Positions 6,097-8,968 of a DNA stretch of 8,968 bases are shown here, one piece after another (position 1 is the first letter of the stretch; each line of letters starts with the position of its first letter). The stretch lies in contig JAGADT010000102.1 in the NCBI GenBank assembly GCA_017613475.1, positions 1-8,968 of the forward strand. The letters are read 5' to 3'. The position numbers and the translations under genes were made by a program. Source of the stretch: Desulfovibrionaceae bacterium (GTDB lineage: Bacteria; Desulfobacterota; Desulfovibrionia; Desulfovibrionales; Desulfovibrionaceae). Under the pieces are notes generated by a model. That model had not been told where the DNA came from. It saw only the letters and a program-made list of their open reading frames with translations, and made no database searches.

Positions 6097-8667
6097 TCAC
6101 GCGCGGGGCTTTGCACGGCGCGTGGGGATAGCGGAAAGAGGGTCTTCCGGCCATGGGTGGCGCGGGTAGCGTCCGCGCATCTCTTTGCGGATATCAGGAT
6201 ACGCGTTCTGCCAAAAGCTTTGTATGTCTGTGGTGACCTGAAGGGGACGGCCTGCCGGCGAGAGCAAATGCAGGCAAACAGGAACGCGCTTTTCCGCGAC
6301 ACAGGGCTGGACGGTAAGCCCAAAAAGCTCCTGCAGCTTGACGGCCAGAACAGGCGGAGGCGGAGCAGGCGGGAGTTCATCGCAGCGCAGGAGATCACGG
6401 GGATAGCGCAGGGCAATGGATGAGCCAGAGGGGACTGTAAGGCGTGCCGGAGCAAGCTCCTGCATGCGGCGCAGCAAAACGTGGCGCTTGGCAGGGTTAA
6501 GCTGATCCTGCAGTGCTTTGGCAAGATCGATTTTTCCGAACTGTTCGCCTTTTGTTATGCCCGGCAGATACGGCGCAAGCCAGGTTTCAAGGGTATCTTT
6601 CAGCGGTGCATCGCGCAGATCCGGCCATTCTTCGGGAAAAAGACAGCGGAGAAAGAGAATGCGGGCGCGCCATTCCTGTATTTCATCCGTCCAGTTAAGC
6701 GCTGTAGGCCACATCCTGCGCAAGCCAGTGCAGACAGCTTGAAGGGTAATATCAGGGTCTGGTGCAGATAGAGGCGTTTCCCGCAGGGTTAGCGCCCCCA
6801 AGCGCACAGCCTCCCTGGCGGACAAAGTGTCTGTTCGTTCATCCCAGAAAATGTTTTGCTTAATTTCCAGCCGCTCGTAGAAAAGTTCAAGCAGGTCGCT
6901 TTCGTCCAGCGGGGCTGCCTGGCGGATTTTTGCGTTGCGGCCCGCACCATCCATTTCACCCACGGCGAGAAAAGGCTCCCTGGCTAAGGGGTCCGCCGCG
7001 TCCACTTCCGCGCCTTTGCCATTGGCGCAGAGAAATTTCCCTCCCCCTTCAGGGCGGCGCATGGCCACACGTTCAGGGTAGGCCATAGCCAGAAGGCGCC
7101 CTGCAGATTCTATGGCTTCGTCAACAGGTTTGTCCTCTTTGCCGCTTGGCAGTGCTGCGTGAGCCAGCTTCCAGAGCCGTTCGGCCAGGCTTCCCAGGTT
7201 TTTCCGGGAGTTCTTGGCAAGCCAGGCCAGGCGCAGGCGCAGGTCAGTAGAATCGTTTCCCTTTAGGAAATCACGTTCGCCTGAGAGCGCAGCCATCAGG
7301 CTGGCCGCCCTTGTTAATCCTTCGCTGCGGGAGCCCAGGAGCATGTGCGCCATACGGGGATGCAGCGGCAGTTTTGCCATGTTTCGCCCATGTGGGGTAA
7401 GCTTTTTATTGCCGTCAAGAGCGCCCAGCATAACAAGCAGTTCTTCGGCACTGCGCATGGAATCTTCGGGAGGCATGTCCAGCCATTGCAGGGCAGAAGG
7501 GCTGCTTATGCCCCAGAGGGCAAGCTCCAGGCGCAGGCTGGCTAAATCGGTATTGAGGATTTCCGGGCCAGGGAAGCGGCGCATGGAGGCTTCATCTTCT
7601 TTTTTCCAAAGGCGCAGGCAAATCCCTTCTTCCAGCCGTCCGGCTCGTCCACGGCGCTGGTCGGCTTCAGCCAGGGAAACAGGAACGGTGCAGAGCCGGC
7701 TCATGCCCGAATTGGGGTCAAAAGTTTGCCTGCGGGAAAAACCGCTGTCGATGACAATGCGCACCCCGTCAATCGTGAGGCTTGTTTCGGCTATGGATGT
7801 GGCAAGGACAACCTTGCGCCTGTTCTGCTGTGCCGGGCGGATAGCCGCATCCTGCTCAGCAGAGGAAAGGTCGCCGTAAAGGGGATGGACAGTCACATCA
7901 GGCGGCAGGGGGCCAAGCTGTTCTTCAACAGCATGGATTTCTCCGGCTCCAGGCAGGAAAACGAGGATGCTGCCGCGTTCTGAAGCCAGGCTTTGCCGTA
8001 TGGCAGAGGCTGCGCAGGCGCAGAGTTCCTGCCTGTTTTGCGGTTTTTGGGCGGCACGGGGGAGGTAGCGTGTTTCAACAGGCCACATGCGCCCTTGGGC
8101 ATGGATAACGGGGCAGGGCTCGCCGTGTTCGCCAAGAAGGGCGGCCAGAGCTTCCGTATCCAGTGTGGCGGACATGACCAGCAGTCCAAGGGGATTTGCT
8201 CCGTCCCGCAATGTTTCCTGGCAGTACATCGCGAGCGCAAGCCCGAGATCGGCATGGAGGCTCCGTTCGTGAAATTCATCCAAAATGAGCCATTGCGTGC
8301 CGGGGAGGTCTGGCTCGTCACGGAGCATCCGCGTAAGTATGCCTTCCGTCAGCACAAGAATGCGGGTTTCCGGCCCGGCGCAGCGTTCCATGCGGATTTG
8401 GTAGCCAACGGTTTTTCCCAGGGGCTCGCCAAGTAGGCGGGCCATTTGCCGCGCGGCGGCGCGCGCCGCAAGCCTGCGGGGTTCCAGCATAAGGATGCGC
8501 TGCCCGGGGAGGCAGTGCTGCAGCATGGCCAGGGGCACAAGGGTGGTTTTTCCCGCGCCTGGCGGCGCCGTGAGCAAAAGGCGGCGGTGCGAGGCCATGC
8601 GGGAGAAAAGTTCAGGCAAGGCCTTGGAAACAGGCAGGTCAGGCAGCTGAGGGGCGTTATTCGGCAT
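6097..8667 (-). CDS. hrpB: ATP-dependent RNA helicase HrpB (DEAH-box type)
   Basis: HrpB is a superfamily 2 DEAH/RHA-type helicase whose physiological substrate in most bacteria is unclear. The 856-residue product has motif I APPGAGKTT (34-42), Ia LEPRRLAAR (61-69), II DEFH (130-133) in the HrpB-typical DEFHERSLHADLGLAL, III SAT (166-168), IV ILVFLPG (234-240), V LATSIAETSLTIDGV (288-302) and VI QRRGRAGR (337-344). The winged-helix and HA2-like part covers about 365-470. The HrpB-specific C-terminus is clear from PPVLAVKLQELFGL (771-784), LLSPAGRPLQVT (801-812), RGRYPRHPWPEDPL (831-844) and the end TRRAKPRA. The ATG at 8667 is chosen because alignment to HrpB begins there; the frame stays open for 80 more codons upstream, but those lie inside cbiK and look unlike HrpB. 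No Shine-Dalgarno sequence precedes the start. The gene overlaps the end of cbiK by 11 bp, so coupled translation is likely. About 10 extra residues sit before the C-terminal domain. Confidence 0.95.
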   Translation of the reverse strand: MPNNAPQLPDLPVSKALPELFSRMASHRRLLLTAPPGAGKTTLVPLAMLQHCLPGQRILMLEPRRLAARAAARQMARLLGEPLGKTVGYQIRMERCAGPETRILVLTEGILTRMLRDEPDLPGTQWLILDEFHERSLHADLGLALAMYCQETLRDGANPLGLLVMSATLDTEALAALLGEHGEPCPVIHAQGRMWPVETRYLPRAAQKPQNRQELCACAASAIRQSLASERGSILVFLPGAGEIHAVEEQLGPLPPDVTVHPLYGDLSSAEQDAAIRPAQQNRRKVVLATSIAETSLTIDGVRIVIDSGFSRRQTFDPNSGMSRLCTVPVSLAEADQRRGRAGRLEEGICLRLWKKEDEASMRRFPGPEILNTDLASLRLELALWGISSPSALQWLDMPPEDSMRSAEELLVMLGALDGNKKLTPHGRNMAKLPLHPRMAHMLLGSRSEGLTRAASLMAALSGERDFLKGNDSTDLRLRLAWLAKNSRKNLGSLAERLWKLAHAALPSGKEDKPVDEAIESAGRLLAMAYPERVAMRRPEGGGKFLCANGKGAEVDAADPLAREPFLAVGEMDGAGRNAKIRQAAPLDESDLLELFYERLEIKQNIFWDERTDTLSAREAVRLGALTLRETPLSAPDPDITLQAVCTGLRRMWPTALNWTDEIQEWRARILFLRCLFPEEWPDLRDAPLKDTLETWLAPYLPGITKGEQFGKIDLAKALQDQLNPAKRHVLLRRMQELAPARLTVPSGSSIALRYPRDLLRCDELPPAPPPPVLAVKLQELFGLTVQPCVAEKRVPVCLHLLSPAGRPLQVTTDIQSFWQNAYPDIRKEMRGRYPRHPWPEDPLSAIPTRRAKPRA

Positions 8668-8968
8668 GGTCGGACGATGGGGAGAGAATTTGTGCGTTGC
8701 TAAGGTGCTGGAGCCAGATGCCGGCAACGGCTTGGGCCTCAAGAAGGCCGCGCAGGACCGGCGTGCATTGAAAGCCTGCCGCGCGAAGACGCGAACGCCA
8801 GGATTCAGGCTCATCCCCGGCGATGTCCTGCAGCGTATGGCGGCCAACGATGGAGAGCAGCGGCAGAATGCGGATGTGCCGGATATCTTGGGATTTAAGT
8901 GTTTCAAGGACTTCTTCCAGCTGGAAGGGTCCTTTCATGGTGGCTACAAAAAAAAGCGGGGATTGTGA
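8657..8968 (-). CDS. cbiK: Sirohydrochlorin cobaltochelatase CbiK, C-terminal part (5' end outside window)
   Basis: CbiK is a class II chelatase that inserts Co2+ into sirohydrochlorin on the anaerobic cobalamin route; in sulfate reducers the same fold can also serve iron insertion or occur as a periplasmic form. Only the last 103 residues are visible. The frame is open to the right edge, so about two thirds of the protein lies outside. The visible part starts SQSPLFFVATMKGPFQLEEV, matching the family's strand before the xGxPxLExV segment. It contains LPLLSIVGRHTLQDIAGDEP (25-44 after the internal Met), whose His matches the second metal-binding His of CbiK. PESWRSRLRAAGF and VLRGLLE follow, as in the family. 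The usual GDH is GRH here and ND is QD, while His, GDE and SW are kept. Whether there is a signal peptide cannot be seen. The TAA stop overlaps the hrpB start. The family call is good; co-factor and location are inferred. Confidence 0.85.
   Translation of the reverse strand, partial: SQSPLFFVATMKGPFQLEEVLETLKSQDIRHIRILPLLSIVGRHTLQDIAGDEPESWRSRLRAAGFQCTPVLRGLLEAQAVAGIWLQHLSNAQILSPSSDHAE

Noticed and set aside
7216..7245. Short tandem-like GGCGCA/CCAGG repeats inside hrpB
   Set aside because: They encode a normal helical Leu/Arg stretch of HrpB and look like codon-driven repetition.
7214..7879. A 221-codon open frame on the + strand opposite hrpB, plus several others of 60-150 codons
   Set aside because: The translations are Arg/Ser-rich and low in complexity, as expected from the antisense of a GC-biased gene, and hrpB is clearly real on the other strand.
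8668..8907. Eighty-codon N-terminal extension of HrpB to an ATG at 8907
   Set aside because: It overlaps cbiK in another frame, has no likeness to HrpB, and HrpB family sequence begins at the ATG at 8667.

Overview
The window looks like ordinary core chromosome from a free-living Gram-negative bacterium. The most likely source is a member of the Desulfobacterota, probably Desulfovibrionaceae. This placement is inferred from the combination of an RNase J whose N-terminal motif reads EIGLN instead of the usual EIGKN, a CbiK-type sirohydrochlorin chelatase, a large AsmA-like envelope protein and an HrpB helicase. There is no rRNA or marker gene here to settle it. I see no tRNA, rRNA, CRISPR array, insertion sequence, integrase or attachment site.

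Layout. Three genes run on the + strand: the 3' end of a RecB/AddA-type helicase-nuclease (1-971, cut by the left edge), an AsmA-family membrane-anchored protein of 1060 residues (1016-4198), and ribonuclease J of 552 residues (4342-6000). Two genes run on the - strand and converge on them: the ATP-dependent helicase HrpB (6097-8667, 856 residues) and, upstream of it and cut by the right edge, the C-terminal part of CbiK (8657-8968). The helicase-nuclease and asmA genes are 44 bp apart, with a weak terminator-like hairpin between them. The 143-bp gap before rnj holds a terminator-like stem, a strong 9-bp hairpin and a small bulged hairpin next to the ribosome binding site, so rnj probably has its own 5' leader. 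The 96-bp convergent gap between rnj and hrpB has two mutually exclusive GC-rich hairpins and no clear T-tract. cbiK and hrpB overlap by 11 bp and are probably translated in a coupled way.

Function. The genes do not form one obvious pathway. They cover double-strand-break end processing (helicase-nuclease), envelope lipid or outer-membrane homeostasis (AsmA-like), RNA decay and processing (RNase J), a poorly understood DEAH-type helicase (HrpB), and tetrapyrrole metal insertion (CbiK). I found no convincing evidence of an undescribed system. The points most worth checking are the rnj leader, the duplicated AsmA module, and the cbiK-hrpB overlap with no Shine-Dalgarno sequence for hrpB.
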